Shown: positions 25,013 to 34,821, numbered from the stretch's first letter. The stretch is 64,000 bases of DNA from Arthrobacter sp. zg-Y1110 (GCF_025244865.1 NZ_CP104272.1:3100001-3164000); one strand, 5' to 3'. The notes: generated by a model from the sequence alone, not told the origin. Translations and numbers: made by a program.

Positions 25013-26701
25013 CTACGCGTCCTGCAGCAGGGCGTCCCGCACCTGGCGGCGCAGCACCTTCCCCAGCATGGACTTGGGCAGTTCCTCGATAACCACGATC
25101 TTCCGCGGCACCTTGTAGGGGGTCAGCCGCTCGCGGCAGTAGGCACGCAGAGCTGCTTCATCAAGCTCGGCACCCTCCTGCAGGACGACGGCGGCCACCA
25201 CCTGCTCGCCGCCGTCGGCCCGGGGCAGGCCCACCACGGCGGCGTCGAGGATGTGCTGGTGGGTGCGCAGCACGTCCTCGACCTCCGACGGCGAGACGTT
25301 GAAGCCGCCGGTGATGATCAGTTCCTTGCGGCGGTCCACCACCTTCACGAAGCCGTCCTCGTCCACGGTGACAATGTCGCCGGTGCGCAGCCAGCCGCCG
25401 GCGAGCAGCACCTCGGCGGTGTCCTCGGGGTTGTTCCAGTAGCCGGCGAAGACCTGCGGCCCGCGGATCAGGAGCTCACCGGCGGCACCGGGTTCGACGT
25501 CGTTCACGGGGTTTTCCGGGTCCACCACGCGCATCTCGGTGCTGGGGAACGGAACACCGATGGTGCCGTTGCGGCGCGATTCGGCAAACGGGTTGCCCAG
25601 GGCCACGGGAGAGGATTCGGTCAGGCCGTAGCCCTCCACCAGCAGCCCGCCGGAGACCTCTTCCCAGAGCTTCACCGTGGCTGCCGGCAGGGTCATGGCC
25701 CCGGAAATGGCGTAGCGGATGGTGGACAGGTCCACGCCGCGCTTCTTGGACTCGTGCGCGGTCTTTTCGTAGATCGGCGGGACGGCGCAGAAGACGGTGG
25801 GCTTGGATTTCTTCGCGGCGGACAGGACCAGGTCCACGTCGAACTTGGGGAACAATACGAGCCGCGACCCGGTGAGGACGGAGAAGGTCAGGTACAGGGT
25901 GAGGCCGAAGGCGTGGAACATGGGCAGCACGCCGTAAATGACTTCCTTGCCCTCCTGCGCACCGTGCATCCAGGCCTTGCCCTGCAGGGCGTTGGACCGC
26001 AGGTTGTAATGCGTGAGCATGACCCCCTTGGGGATGCCTGTGGTGCCCGAGGTGTACTGCAGGGCCGCCAGGTCGGAAACGGCCGGGCGGGGGTGGTCCG
26101 CGGACAGCGGAGCATTGTCGAGCAGTTCCTCCCAGGACATGGTGCGCTCGGTCTTGGCGGTCAGGCCCGCACGGGTGCGCCGCAGGGAGGGAACCGGAAG
26201 AGCCAGGGCCATCCGCTTGATCCGGGGCATCGCCTTGGTGATGTTCACGGCCACGATGGTTTCCACGGCCACGTCGCCGGGGAAGTCCTGCACCTTCTCC
26301 ACGGCCTTGTCCCAGACGATGGCCACCTTGGCGCCGTGGTTCTCGAACTGGTGGCGCAGCTCGCGTTCGGTGTACAGCGGGTTGTGGCCGACGACGACGG
26401 CGCCCAGCCGGAGCACGGCGTAGAACGCGATGAGGTACTGCGGGCAGTTGGGCAGGATGACGGCCACCCGGTGGCCCTTCCGCACGCCCAGCTTGCGCAG
26501 CCCTTCGGCGGCCCGGCGAATCCGGTCCCCCAGTTCCCGATACGTGGTTTCGGCGCCGAAGAATTCCAGGGCCACCTTGCTGCCGAACCGCTCCACGGCG
26601 TCTTCCATCATGGCGGTGAGCGATTCGGTGGGCAGCTCAATCTGCGCGGGAACGCCGGGCTGGTAGTTCTTGACCCAATGCGGTTCCAGGGCAGCGGACA
26701 T
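25013..26701 (-). CDS. Long-chain fatty-acid-CoA ligase
   Basis: This 562-residue ANL ligase has YTSGTTGIPKG from residue 216, VEGYGLTESSPVA, WLRTGDIVTVDEDGF, VVDRRKELIITGGFNVSPSEVE and the C-terminal catalytic region KSMLGKVLRRQ. These match actinobacterial FadD enzymes that activate long-chain fatty acids for beta-oxidation or lipid synthesis. ATG 26701 is supported by AAGGAG seven bases upstream; the longer frame would begin before that site. It lies 81 bases after an ATP-grasp gene on the same strand. Confidence 0.93.
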   Translation of the reverse strand: MSAALEPHWVKNYQPGVPAQIELPTESLTAMMEDAVERFGSKVALEFFGAETTYRELGDRIRRAAEGLRKLGVRKGHRVAVILPNCPQYLIAFYAVLRLGAVVVGHNPLYTERELRHQFENHGAKVAIVWDKAVEKVQDFPGDVAVETIVAVNITKAMPRIKRMALALPVPSLRRTRAGLTAKTERTMSWEELLDNAPLSADHPRPAVSDLAALQYTSGTTGIPKGVMLTHYNLRSNALQGKAWMHGAQEGKEVIYGVLPMFHAFGLTLYLTFSVLTGSRLVLFPKFDVDLVLSAAKKSKPTVFCAVPPIYEKTAHESKKRGVDLSTIRYAISGAMTLPAATVKLWEEVSGGLLVEGYGLTESSPVALGNPFAESRRNGTIGVPFPSTEMRVVDPENPVNDVEPGAAGELLIRGPQVFAGYWNNPEDTAEVLLAGGWLRTGDIVTVDEDGFVKVVDRRKELIITGGFNVSPSEVEDVLRTHQHILDAAVVGLPRADGGEQVVAAVVLQEGAELDEAALRAYCRERLTPYKVPRKIVVIEELPKSMLGKVLRRQVRDALLQDA

Positions 26702-26782
26702 GGAGGTCTCCTTCAGGTTGGGCAATACCACGACTATATCGAGGCCGCAGCCCTGTGGATAAAAAAGTTGAGCCGCGCCACC

Positions 26783-27748
26783 CTATTCCGCAACCGCCGC
26801 CAGGGACGCCAGATACCGGGCCAGGGCCCGGGGCGCGGACCGCGGAGCCACAGCTTCGACGGCGGCGTTGTAGTTGGTGTTCGTGTTCACGTCATAGGTC
26901 AGCAGGCGGCCGTCGGCGGCCTCGATGAACTCTATGCCGCAGACCTCCAACCGGTTCCGGCGGGCGAACTCGAGGTACTTGCCGATCACCGGATGGTCGA
27001 AGTCCTCCCGCAGGCTGAACAGCTGGGTGTCCGCGTCCGGTGCAATGGTGGCGCCGGGCGGCATGATCGGCTTGCCCGTGGACGGGTCGATGGCGCAGGC
27101 ATCCGCCGGGCAGAGCTGGAATCCGCCGCGGGCCGTGTCCGCCTTGATGGCGTAGACGAATTCCCCGCCCACAATCTCCGCCCGGGTAATGAAGGGCTCG
27201 GCCGCAACAATGTATTCCTGGATCAGGGTGATGCCGTCCGCAGGCTCCTCGAAGTCCTCCGACGCCACGTAGTCCGCCAGTTCCCCGTGGGATTCGAACT
27301 TCCGCACCCCGAGTCCCTTGCCGCCCTGGTTGTGCTTGGTGATGAACGGTGCGGGGAATTCCTTGGCCGCGGCCAGGATCTGGTGCCGCCCGACGGCGGC
27401 CACGGTACGCGGGGTGTCGATGCCCGCGGCGCGCAGCGCGGTCAGCTGGTCCACCTTGCTCATTTCCAGTTCCAGCACCCGGCGGCCGTTGACCGTGCGC
27501 CGTCCGTGCGCTTCCAGCCAGGACAGCACCGCCCGGGCGTAGTCCTTGGACAGGCCGTGGTCCCTGGTGTGCGAGGAGGCGCTGATCCGGGACCAGAAAA
27601 TCCCCTCCGGCGGCACCGAGTCCAGGTCCAGGACGCCGTCGGTCAGCAGCCATTCCTCCACGTGCACGCCTTCGGCTTCGAAGGCACGGGCAAAGGGAGG
27701 GAACCATTCGGGATTCTCATGCAGGGCATAGACCGTGGGGGTGCTCAT
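26783..27748 (-). CDS. ATP-grasp fold protein (RimK-like ligase)
   Basis: This 321-residue cytoplasmic protein has the ATP-grasp order: a nucleotide-contacting glycine-rich loop (FITKHNQGGKGLGVRKF), an adenine-binding segment (ITLIQEYI), and metal/ATP ligands near the end (EVCGIEFIEAADGRLLTYDVNTNTNYN). Such enzymes join a carboxylate to an amine or thiol through an acyl phosphate. No partner gene reveals the substrates. ATG 27748 fits the start of the fold; frames extending to 28015 are low-complexity. It could be an amino acid or peptide ligase. Confidence 0.8.
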   Translation of the reverse strand: MSTPTVYALHENPEWFPPFARAFEAEGVHVEEWLLTDGVLDLDSVPPEGIFWSRISASSHTRDHGLSKDYARAVLSWLEAHGRRTVNGRRVLELEMSKVDQLTALRAAGIDTPRTVAAVGRHQILAAAKEFPAPFITKHNQGGKGLGVRKFESHGELADYVASEDFEEPADGITLIQEYIVAAEPFITRAEIVGGEFVYAIKADTARGGFQLCPADACAIDPSTGKPIMPPGATIAPDADTQLFSLREDFDHPVIGKYLEFARRNRLEVCGIEFIEAADGRLLTYDVNTNTNYNAAVEAVAPRSAPRALARYLASLAAVAE

Positions 27749-27866
27749 GGAACTCACTTTCACCGGTTTCGTCGTCGGCCCCGGGCAGGGCAGGCGGTGC
27801 AGGGCAACCCTAGGCCCGCGGCCACGGCTCCGCCAGCTTCCGTGACGTCCGACGTCGGCCGCTCCC

Positions 27867-28619
27867 CTACCGCCCCCGGCCCGCCAGCCGGGCCACCAGT
27901 GCCTGCGGTGCCCGGCTCCCCACCGTAGCCAGCACCCGGTACCGCTTGGACGGAATGGAAACGCCCTTGCCCGCGAAGGCGTCGGCCAGGGCTTCACGCA
28001 CCACGCGGTCCGCACTCAGCCACATCCACTTGGGGTACAGGCTCTTGTCCATTTCCATGCGCGCATGGAATTCCGTGTGCACAAACCCCGGGCATACCGC
28101 GGTCACGGTGATGCCGCGGCCCCGGTAGTAGAGATTGGCCCAGCGGCTGAAGTTGATCACCCATGCCTTGGCGGCGCTGTAGGTTCCCCGTGGGATGAAG
28201 CCGGCCACGGAGGCCACGTTGATGATCCGGCCGCCGCCGTTGGACTGCATCGCGTTCAGTGCAGCGTGGCTCAGCTGCAGCGGCGCGCCCACCAGAACAT
28301 TCAGGTGGTCGATCTCGGCCTGCAGTTCGTTCCGGGCAAAATCGTTTTTCAGACCGTATCCGGCGTTATTGACCAGGAGTCCGACGTCGGGCTTCTGCAC
28401 GCGGTCGGCGACGGCGTCCACTCCTTCGGAGGTGGCGAGGTCGGCCGCGATCCACTCGGTCTTTACGGAGTAATCCCGGGCCAGTTCCGCTGCGGTGGAT
28501 TCCAGCCGCTCGGTATTCCGGCCGGTGAGCACCACGTCATAGCCGCGCTGTGCCAGCTGGCGGGCGAACTCCGCACCGATTCCGGACGTGGCTCCTGTAA
28601 TAACTGCTGTCTGCGTCAT
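27867..28619 (-). CDS. Short-chain dehydrogenase/reductase
   Basis: This 250-residue classical SDR has TGATSGIG for cofactor binding, NNAG, and the catalytic Tyr-Ser-Ala-Ala-Lys (GTYSAAKAWV). The C-terminal substrate region MEMDKSLYPKWMWLSADRVV and the absence of a C-terminal membrane segment place it near the DltE/acyl-modifying SDRs. It should oxidise or reduce an alcohol/ketone with NAD(P). AAAGGTGG precedes ATG 28619. It is divergent from a phosphoribosyltransferase gene. Confidence 0.9.
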   Translation of the reverse strand: MTQTAVITGATSGIGAEFARQLAQRGYDVVLTGRNTERLESTAAELARDYSVKTEWIAADLATSEGVDAVADRVQKPDVGLLVNNAGYGLKNDFARNELQAEIDHLNVLVGAPLQLSHAALNAMQSNGGGRIINVASVAGFIPRGTYSAAKAWVINFSRWANLYYRGRGITVTAVCPGFVHTEFHARMEMDKSLYPKWMWLSADRVVREALADAFAGKGVSIPSKRYRVLATVGSRAPQALVARLAGRGR

Positions 28620-28754
28620 AAGGCCACCTTTCTATGCCGGCCCCGGTTTGGCAACGCAGCGGTTGGGTGGACCCCTTGCCGGTGCCTGCGGCGGTCCCTA
28701 GCTTGGGAGGAGCACCCGAACCCGATTTTCCGTCCGACCGGATCCGCCCATCCC

Positions 28755-29432
28755 ATGTTTTTCTCGAACTCCGCCCCCTCCCCGCGCTGGCAGGACCGCG
28801 CCGACGCCGGCCGCGCGCTCGCCGTCGGACTGTTCCCCTACGCGGGTGCACCGGGCCTGCTGGTCCTGGGCCTCCCCCGCGGCGGGGTTCCCGTAGCAGC
28901 CGAGGTGGCCCGGACGCTGTCCGCGCCGCTGGATGTGGTGGTGGTGCGGAAGATCGGCTATCCGGAACAGCCCGAGCTGGCGGCCGGCGCAGTGGCCGGC
29001 ATCGCTGGAACGGTCTGCGTTGTCCGCAACGAGGACGTGCTCCGGTATTGGCGCAGCCGCACGCAGGACGCGGAGGCCCTGTTCGCGGCCGCCGTCGAGC
29101 AGCAGCTCGGCGAGGTCCGGAGCCGGGAGGAGCTGTTCCGCCCAGGATCACCGGAACGGCGCATTGCCGGCTGCACAGTCATTGCGGTGGATGACGGGCT
29201 GGCCACCGGAGCGACCATGCGTGCCGCCCTTGGCGCGGTCCGGCAGCTGGACCCGGCCCGCCTGGTCGCCGCTGCGCCGGTAGCGTGCGGCAGTGCGGCG
29301 GACCGGCTCAGCCCGCCGGCGGACGACGTCGTGGTGCCCTGGCCGCACAGCGGACTGGACGCCGTGGGACTGGCGTACCGCCGGTTCGGCCAGACCACCG
29401 ATGCCGAGGTCCGGGACCTGCTGGGCCCCTGA
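28755..29432 (+). CDS. Phosphoribosyltransferase-domain protein
   Basis: This 225-residue type I phosphoribosyltransferase-fold protein has the PRPP loop VIAVDDGLATGATM with Asp146-Asp147, and LGLPRGGVPVAAEVA followed by LDVVVVRKIGYPEQPELA. This form, common in actinobacteria near stress or dienelactone-hydrolase genes, has no confirmed substrate. ATG 28755 is placed at the start of the domain; the frame is open much farther upstream but without domain content. It stands alone before the HdeD-like gene. Confidence 0.85.
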   Translation: MFFSNSAPSPRWQDRADAGRALAVGLFPYAGAPGLLVLGLPRGGVPVAAEVARTLSAPLDVVVVRKIGYPEQPELAAGAVAGIAGTVCVVRNEDVLRYWRSRTQDAEALFAAAVEQQLGEVRSREELFRPGSPERRIAGCTVIAVDDGLATGATMRAALGAVRQLDPARLVAAAPVACGSAADRLSPPADDVVVPWPHSGLDAVGLAYRRFGQTTDAEVRDLLGP

Positions 29433-29591
29433 CGGATGCACCCGAGCCTCCGGCGCAGGCCGGCCGCAGCGACGATCCGGGTCCGGCCGGCCGGTTCCGC
29501 GGCTGTTCCCTAGAGAAGCGGGGCGTTGGCATCGGATACTGGGGAGACGGCCAGCCGGGCCGATGGGGGAATCTCTCTGGAGGTCTTGAGG

Positions 29592-30182
29592 ATGTCCGCA
29601 TCAGGCAGCGAGTTCCATCAAGGGTTTGCGTTGGACGCCATGAACCTGACCAAGTCCGTCGTGCGCGGAATCCGCCTCGGATTGGGCATCACCGGGCTGG
29701 TTTCGGTGATCCTGGGACTGCTTGTCCTCTTCTGGCCCGGAGCGACGCTCGAGGTGCTCGCAGTCCTCTTTGGCCTGTATTTCGTGATTGCCGGTGCCGT
29801 CCGCATTCTGCTCGGCGTTTTCACCGGCTTGGGCGGAGGGTTGAAGATCCTCAACATCCTGGTGGGCCTGGCCCTGCTGGTGGTCGGCGTGATCGCCATC
29901 CGCAACCCCACGGAAACCCTGACGGCACTCGGCCTGGTGATCGGGATCGCCTGGATCGTGGAGGGCGTGATGGCCCTGGCCGAGTCCGACCGCGGCGGGT
30001 CCCGCTGGTTCGCCATTGTGCTGGGGATCCTGAGCATCCTCGCCGGGATAGTGGTGCTCTTCCTCCCCCTGGAAACTCTGGCGGTCCTGGTGATTTACGG
30101 CGGGATCTTCCTTGTGGTCCTGGGCGCCATCCAGATTGTCCGCGCCTTTGCCTTCGGCCGGGGCATGCCCCGAAACGCTTGA
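29592..30182 (+). CDS. HdeD-family membrane protein (DUF308)
   Basis: This 196-residue protein has six evenly spaced hydrophobic segments in the repeated pattern of HdeD proteins (for example GITGLVSVILGLLVLFWPGAT repeated later as LGILSILAGIVVLFLPLET). HdeD is linked to acid resistance at high cell density in enteric bacteria; the role in actinobacteria is not shown. ATG 29592 is preceded by GGAGG and TTGAGG. It may share regulation with other stress genes nearby, but no operon is evident. Confidence 0.85.
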   Translation: MSASGSEFHQGFALDAMNLTKSVVRGIRLGLGITGLVSVILGLLVLFWPGATLEVLAVLFGLYFVIAGAVRILLGVFTGLGGGLKILNILVGLALLVVGVIAIRNPTETLTALGLVIGIAWIVEGVMALAESDRGGSRWFAIVLGILSILAGIVVLFLPLETLAVLVIYGGIFLVVLGAIQIVRAFAFGRGMPRNA

Positions 30183-30257
30183 ACCTCCTTCCGGCAGTCA
30201 GCCTCCCGAACCGGGGGCCTGCGCGTCCAGAAACCTCCCAGCAGACGTCCAGACCGC

Positions 30258-30274
30258 GTTAACGCAGCGCTAAC
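30258..30274. promoter_or_regulatory. 17-base inverted repeat upstream of the ammonium transporter
   Basis: GTTAACGCAGCGCTAAC has 7 of 8 paired positions and sits about 170 bases before the amt start. GTTAAC-N6-type sequence recalls GlnR-like nitrogen control sites, but the match to any one consensus is partial. It could equally be the end of the HdeD transcript. Confidence 0.3.
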
Positions 30275-30444
30275 CTGCAGGCGCTCCCGGCCGTAACATA
30301 CCGCCCCCATGCTTAAACCAGCGCCGCCGGTACCGGGGTGCCGGTCAGCCGCGGGGGGCTGGCCCGTCCATATTCTCCGCATTCTCCGCCCGGCTGCATC
30401 GGCAGAGGCAGGAACGGGCGCACAACCCGAACGGGAGTACCTCC

Positions 30445-31731
30445 ATGGACTCTGGAAACACAGCCTGGCTGCTGGCCAGTTCCGCATTGGTCTGCCTGAT
30501 GATCCCCGGGATCGCCTTCTTCTACGGCGGCATGGTGGGCTCACGGCGGATCCTGAACATGATGATGATGTGCTTTGGCGGGGCCAGCCTCGTGGCCGTC
30601 CTTTGGGTGCTTTACGGCTATTCCGCAGCGTTCGGCGACTCGCTGGGCGGCATGGGCCTGCTGGGCGACCCGCTGGAGTACCTCGGCCTCTCCGCACTCC
30701 TTACTGAAGATCCGGCCGCGTCCATCCCGGTGGCCCTGTTCGCTGCCTTCCAGCTGATGTTCGCGTGCGTAACCACCGCCCTGGTGGCCGGGTCCGCGGC
30801 CGGACGGATGAAGTTCGGCGCCTGGATGGTCTTCGCCGGGCTCTGGGCCACGCTGGTCTACTTCCCGGTGGCGCACTGGGTCTTCGCTTTTGACAACGCG
30901 GAGGGCACCGTCGTCGGCGGCTGGATCGCCAACCAGCTCGGCGCCATTGACTTCGCCGGAGGCACCGCCGTACACCTGAACGCCGGTGTCGCTGCACTGG
31001 CCCTGGCGCTGGTCCTGGGCCGCAGCAAAGGCTGGCCGCACTCGCACGGGCAGCCGCACAGCCGCCCGCTGATCCTGCTGGGGGCAAGCCTGCTCTGGAT
31101 CGGCTGGTACGGCTTCAACGCCGGTTCCGCCCTCAGCGCCGGCCACTCCGCCGCCGTCGTTTTCCTGAATACCGCAGTTGCCGCAGCCGCCGGCATGCTC
31201 GGCTGGATGCTGATGGAACGCCTGCGGCTGGGACGCTCCTCAAGTCTGGGTGCGGCGTCGGGCCTGATCGCAGCCCTGGTGGCCATCACGCCCGCCTGCG
31301 GCGCGGTCAGCCCCCTGGGCGCCGTCGCCATCGGCGCGATCGCCGGACTGGTCTGCTCCTTGGCCATCGAGATGAAGTTCCGCCTCGGCTTCGACGATTC
31401 CCTGGACGTGGTGGGAGTCCACGCCGTCGGCGGCCTGCTGGGCACCCTGCTGATCGGTTTGTTCGCCACGGACGCGGCGCCCAACGGTGTCAGCGGCCTC
31501 TTCTACGGCGGCGGTTTCTCCCTGCTCGGCAGCCAGGCACTCGCCTGCGGAGCCGTGCTCATTTACTCCTTCGTGGTGACGTGGGTGATTGCCAAGGTGC
31601 TCCAGCTGACCATCGGCCTGCGCATCCCCGAAGAGAGCGAACTCAAGGGAATCGACCTCATGGCCCACTCCGAATCCGCCTACCTGAATGATGAAGAACC
31701 CGTGGAGCTCGGCGCACCGACCCGAACCTAG
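30445..31731 (+). CDS. amtB: Ammonium transporter
   Basis: This 428-residue integral membrane protein has about eleven hydrophobic segments. The twin pore histidines are seen at His177 (GTAVHLNAG) and His326 (GVHAVGG), with FYGGMV near the start. It conducts ammonium/ammonia into the cell. GGGAG lies eight bases before the ATG. No glnB/glnK gene follows, unlike many amt operons; a strong hairpin at 31750-31782 ends the unit. Confidence 0.95.
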   Translation: MDSGNTAWLLASSALVCLMIPGIAFFYGGMVGSRRILNMMMMCFGGASLVAVLWVLYGYSAAFGDSLGGMGLLGDPLEYLGLSALLTEDPAASIPVALFAAFQLMFACVTTALVAGSAAGRMKFGAWMVFAGLWATLVYFPVAHWVFAFDNAEGTVVGGWIANQLGAIDFAGGTAVHLNAGVAALALALVLGRSKGWPHSHGQPHSRPLILLGASLLWIGWYGFNAGSALSAGHSAAVVFLNTAVAAAAGMLGWMLMERLRLGRSSSLGAASGLIAALVAITPACGAVSPLGAVAIGAIAGLVCSLAIEMKFRLGFDDSLDVVGVHAVGGLLGTLLIGLFATDAAPNGVSGLFYGGGFSLLGSQALACGAVLIYSFVVTWVIAKVLQLTIGLRIPEESELKGIDLMAHSESAYLNDEEPVELGAPTRT

Positions 31732-31749
31732 GACGGGCACCGAAAGGAG

Positions 31750-31782
31750 GAACGGGCGCACCCACCGCGGGTGCGCCCGTTC
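31750..31782. terminator. Hairpin between convergent amtB and poxB-like genes
   Basis: A perfect 14-base-pair stem (GAACGGGCGCACCC and its complement) has a five-base loop. No T run follows, so it may act through stem stability or serve both strands. Confidence 0.7.
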
Positions 31783-31819
31783 CGGTGTACCGGGTTGTTG
31801 TTCCCGGCCCCCGGCCGGC

Positions 31820-33613
31820 TCAGAGATCCCGGTACAGGCCTTCTTCCTGCTCCAGGTAGATGTCCAGCAGCCGGCGTGAATGCTCGCCCGCGGCACCCTC
31901 CTGCGCCAGGCCGTCCTTCATGGTTTCGGCCTGGGCGGCGCCGCTGGGGAAGGGCGGAAGCAGCGGCACCGCGGGATCGGTGACCACTTCGATCAGGAAC
32001 GGCCGGGTGGCGGCGAGCGCCACGTCCCAGGCTTCACCCAGGAGCTCCGGATCCTCCACCCGGATGCTTTCCAGTCCCAGCAGCTTGGCGTACTCCGCGT
32101 ACTTGAAGTCCGGCAGCGACTGGCTGTCCTCGAACCGCGGATCGCCCTCCATTTCGCGCTGTTCCCAGGTGACCTCGGCCAGCTCGCGGTTGTTCAGCAC
32201 GCAGAGAACGAACCGCGGATCCTCCCACTTCTGCCAGAGCCGGCTCAGGGTGATCAGTTCGGTCACTCCGGCCATCTGCATGGCGCCGTCTCCGGAGAGC
32301 GCCACGACCGGCCGGTCCGGATACGCCAGCTTCGCGGCCAGTCCGTACGGCACGGCGCAGCCCATGCTGGCCAGCGTGCTGGACAGGTGCGCGGGCACGC
32401 CCTCCGGAAGGTGCAGCTGCCGGGCGTACCAGTACACGGAGCTGCCGACGTCGACCGCCACCTGTGCGTTGTCCGGCAGGCGCCGGTTCAGCTCGTAGAC
32501 CACGCGTTCGGGGTTCACCGGATCGGCGGGCGTCATGGCCCGTACGCGGGCCAGTTCGTGCCAGCGGCGTACGCTTTCCTCCACCTGCCCCCGCCAGGGA
32601 GTATCCGGTTTAGCTTCCAGCAACGGGATCAGGGCATCCAGGCTGGCTACGGTGTCTCCGGTGATGCCGACCTCCACCGGGTAGCGGTTCCCGATTGCGG
32701 AAGCATCCCGGTCAATCTGCACCCCGCGCGCCGTCCCCGGCTTTGGGTAGAACTCGGTCCACGGGTCGCTGGAGCCGATGATCAGCAGGGTGTCGCAGTT
32801 GTCCATCACGTAGCCGGCGGAACTGGTGCCAAGGTGTCCCATGGTTCCGGCGGCCAGCGGCAGGGTTTCATCCACGTACGGTTTGCCGAGCAGGCTGGTG
32901 GTGATGCCCGCACCGATCTTCTCGGCCAGGGCGGCGACCTGGGCGCGGGCATTCCGTGCACCCTGCCCCACGAGCAGGGCCACCCGCTCGCCGGAATTGA
33001 TCAGGTCCGCGGCGGCCCGGATGTCCGCCGGGTCCGGCGAGGTCCGCGCGGGGCTGAACACGGGAACGGTGTTGAGGATGCCGTGCTCCTGTTCCAGGTC
33101 CGGGGCCGGGGCCTGCTGCACGTCATGCGGGATGATGACGACGGCGGGCGTGCCGGTGGCCAGCGCCTTCTTGAACGCGCGGTCCAGCACCAGCGGGACC
33201 TGCTCGGGGGAATTGATCTGCTGACGGAACGCCGACGCAACATCCCGCGTCAGGTTCATCAGGTCCACTTCCTGCATGTACGAGGACCCCAGCACGCTGC
33301 GGGACTGCTGCCCGACAATGGCCACCACGGGTGCCCCGTCCAGCCGGGCGTCGTACAGGCCGTTGAGCAGATGGATGGCGCCGGGCCCCTGGGTGGACAT
33401 CATCACCCCTACCCCGCCGGTGTACTTCGCATGCCCCACCGCCATAAATGCTGCGTTTTCCTCGTGCCGGACCTGGATGAACTCGGGGTCGCCGCTGCGG
33501 CGCATCGCGCCCAGGACCGTATTGATGCCGTCTCCGCTGTAGCCGAACACCCGGTCCACATTCCAGGCCTTCAGGCGTTCGACAATCAGATCCGCTACGA
33601 GCCGCTCACTCAT
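31820..33613 (-). CDS. Thiamine-pyrophosphate enzyme, PoxB-like pyruvate oxidase/dehydrogenase
   Basis: This 597-residue enzyme of the acetolactate-synthase/pyruvate-oxidase superfamily has the N-terminal Pyr domain with catalytic Glu51 (RHEENAAF), a central NAD/FAD-like domain, and a C-terminal PP domain with Gly441-Asp-Gly followed by Asn-Asn (VLCVLNN). The C-terminal tail (LLDIYLEQEEGLYRDL) could be a membrane-contact helix as in quinone-linked PoxB. Most likely it converts pyruvate to acetate and CO2 with electron transfer to quinone. Other TPP-dependent activities remain possible. Confidence 0.85.
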   Translation of the reverse strand: MSERLVADLIVERLKAWNVDRVFGYSGDGINTVLGAMRRSGDPEFIQVRHEENAAFMAVGHAKYTGGVGVMMSTQGPGAIHLLNGLYDARLDGAPVVAIVGQQSRSVLGSSYMQEVDLMNLTRDVASAFRQQINSPEQVPLVLDRAFKKALATGTPAVVIIPHDVQQAPAPDLEQEHGILNTVPVFSPARTSPDPADIRAAADLINSGERVALLVGQGARNARAQVAALAEKIGAGITTSLLGKPYVDETLPLAAGTMGHLGTSSAGYVMDNCDTLLIIGSSDPWTEFYPKPGTARGVQIDRDASAIGNRYPVEVGITGDTVASLDALIPLLEAKPDTPWRGQVEESVRRWHELARVRAMTPADPVNPERVVYELNRRLPDNAQVAVDVGSSVYWYARQLHLPEGVPAHLSSTLASMGCAVPYGLAAKLAYPDRPVVALSGDGAMQMAGVTELITLSRLWQKWEDPRFVLCVLNNRELAEVTWEQREMEGDPRFEDSQSLPDFKYAEYAKLLGLESIRVEDPELLGEAWDVALAATRPFLIEVVTDPAVPLLPPFPSGAAQAETMKDGLAQEGAAGEHSRRLLDIYLEQEEGLYRDL

Positions 33614-33816
33614 GGAAGCCTCCTGTAATCAGCATGCTTACGATACGGCCACACTATTGCATTAGTTGCCCGCCCCGGGAACCCAAGGGTGGCACAGCAG
33701 GCACCAGGTGCCGCCATCCCCCGGACTTTCAGATAGTGACGTGCGGCACATTTCACGTACCCTTGGGTGCATTGCTCCTGGTTCGTGACAAAGATGCCCG
33801 ATTGGAGGCGCCGGCC

Positions 33817-34821
33817 GTGCCGATTCCCGTTCCGATGAACGATTCCGCACCCCTCGGCACCCCTGAAGGAGCCCGCCGGACAAGCCGGTTTTCCACCGCG
33901 CAGGCGCCGCTGCGGCAACGGCTGGATTTATGGGAGGAATACAACGAGCAGGCACTGTTCGGGCTGCGCTGCAGCACCCTCTCGGAACGCAGCCTCCTGG
34001 CCACCCAAACCAACCTTGCACTGCCCCGGATCCGGCTTACGCATATCAACGGGAATGACCATGTAATTGAACGCGCGCCGGAGAATATCCGCAGGAACCC
34101 GGTCGACGCCGTAATGCTCTGCCTGCTGCTCGAGGGGAAGGCGTTTTTCTACCACGACGCCGGCTGCGAAACCCTGGCGGCAGGGGAAGCCGTCGTTTAT
34201 GACGCCAACCGGCCTTTTATGTACGGCTTTTCCACGGATATGCGCCAGGTGATTGTGGAGGTACCCCGCACGGTGCTGCGCGAGCAGTCGGCACGCGAAG
34301 AGTACTTCCGTCCGCGGGTGCTCCGCATCGCCGGGTCACCCGCCGCCACGCACGCCAACACCACTGCCAACGCGGTGCTTGGGGCCTTCCGGGATCCGGT
34401 TGAAGATACGGACGAGCTGGAACGGAGCGTGCTGGAAATGTTCTCCATCATTACCGGCGAGCCCGGGGCCGCGCCTTCGCTGGCCTATCTCGCAGCCGCC
34501 CGCGATTACATCGGAACACATCTGGGCCGGCCGGCCCTGTCCCTGGCCCAGATAGCCCGCGCCGTGGGGATCAGCGAGCGCCACCTGACCCGGGTTTTCG
34601 CAGAAGCAGGTACCAGCCCGGCCCGGTATGTACTGGAGACCCGGCTGACCCGTGCCCAGCAGCTGCTGGCAGATCCGGCCCACGCCGCCACCTCCATCGC
34701 AGCAATCGCGGCGTCCGTCGGATTCGTTTCGGCCGCCCACTTCTCCCGGGCATTCCGTCTGGAGTACGGCTGCACACCCCGCGACGCCCGCCTTTCAGCG
34801 GCCGCACGCCAGGCGGAATAA
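33817..34821 (+). CDS. AraC-family transcriptional regulator
   Basis: This 334-residue regulator has an N-terminal AraC_binding_2-like cupin region (about residues 30-190) and two C-terminal helix-turn-helix motifs (SLAQIARAVGISERHLTRVF and AIAASVGFVSAAHFSRAF). GTG 33817 has GGAGGC eight bases upstream; longer frames lack a ribosome site. The same N-domain type occurs in FeaR, which controls an aromatic aldehyde dehydrogenase. Here the regulator lies directly before an ABC importer and a benzaldehyde-dehydrogenase-like gene, so it probably controls them. Confidence 0.88.
   Translation: MPIPVPMNDSAPLGTPEGARRTSRFSTAQAPLRQRLDLWEEYNEQALFGLRCSTLSERSLLATQTNLALPRIRLTHINGNDHVIERAPENIRRNPVDAVMLCLLLEGKAFFYHDAGCETLAAGEAVVYDANRPFMYGFSTDMRQVIVEVPRTVLREQSAREEYFRPRVLRIAGSPAATHANTTANAVLGAFRDPVEDTDELERSVLEMFSIITGEPGAAPSLAYLAAARDYIGTHLGRPALSLAQIARAVGISERHLTRVFAEAGTSPARYVLETRLTRAQQLLADPAHAATSIAAIAASVGFVSAAHFSRAFRLEYGCTPRDARLSAAARQAE

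Noticed and set aside
25253..27928. An 891-codon open frame antisense to the acyl-CoA ligase and ATP-grasp genes
   Set aside because: It crosses two clearly recognised genes on the other strand and their intergenic gap, has no domain, and its composition (Gly, His, Val, Gln) is that of a GC shadow frame.
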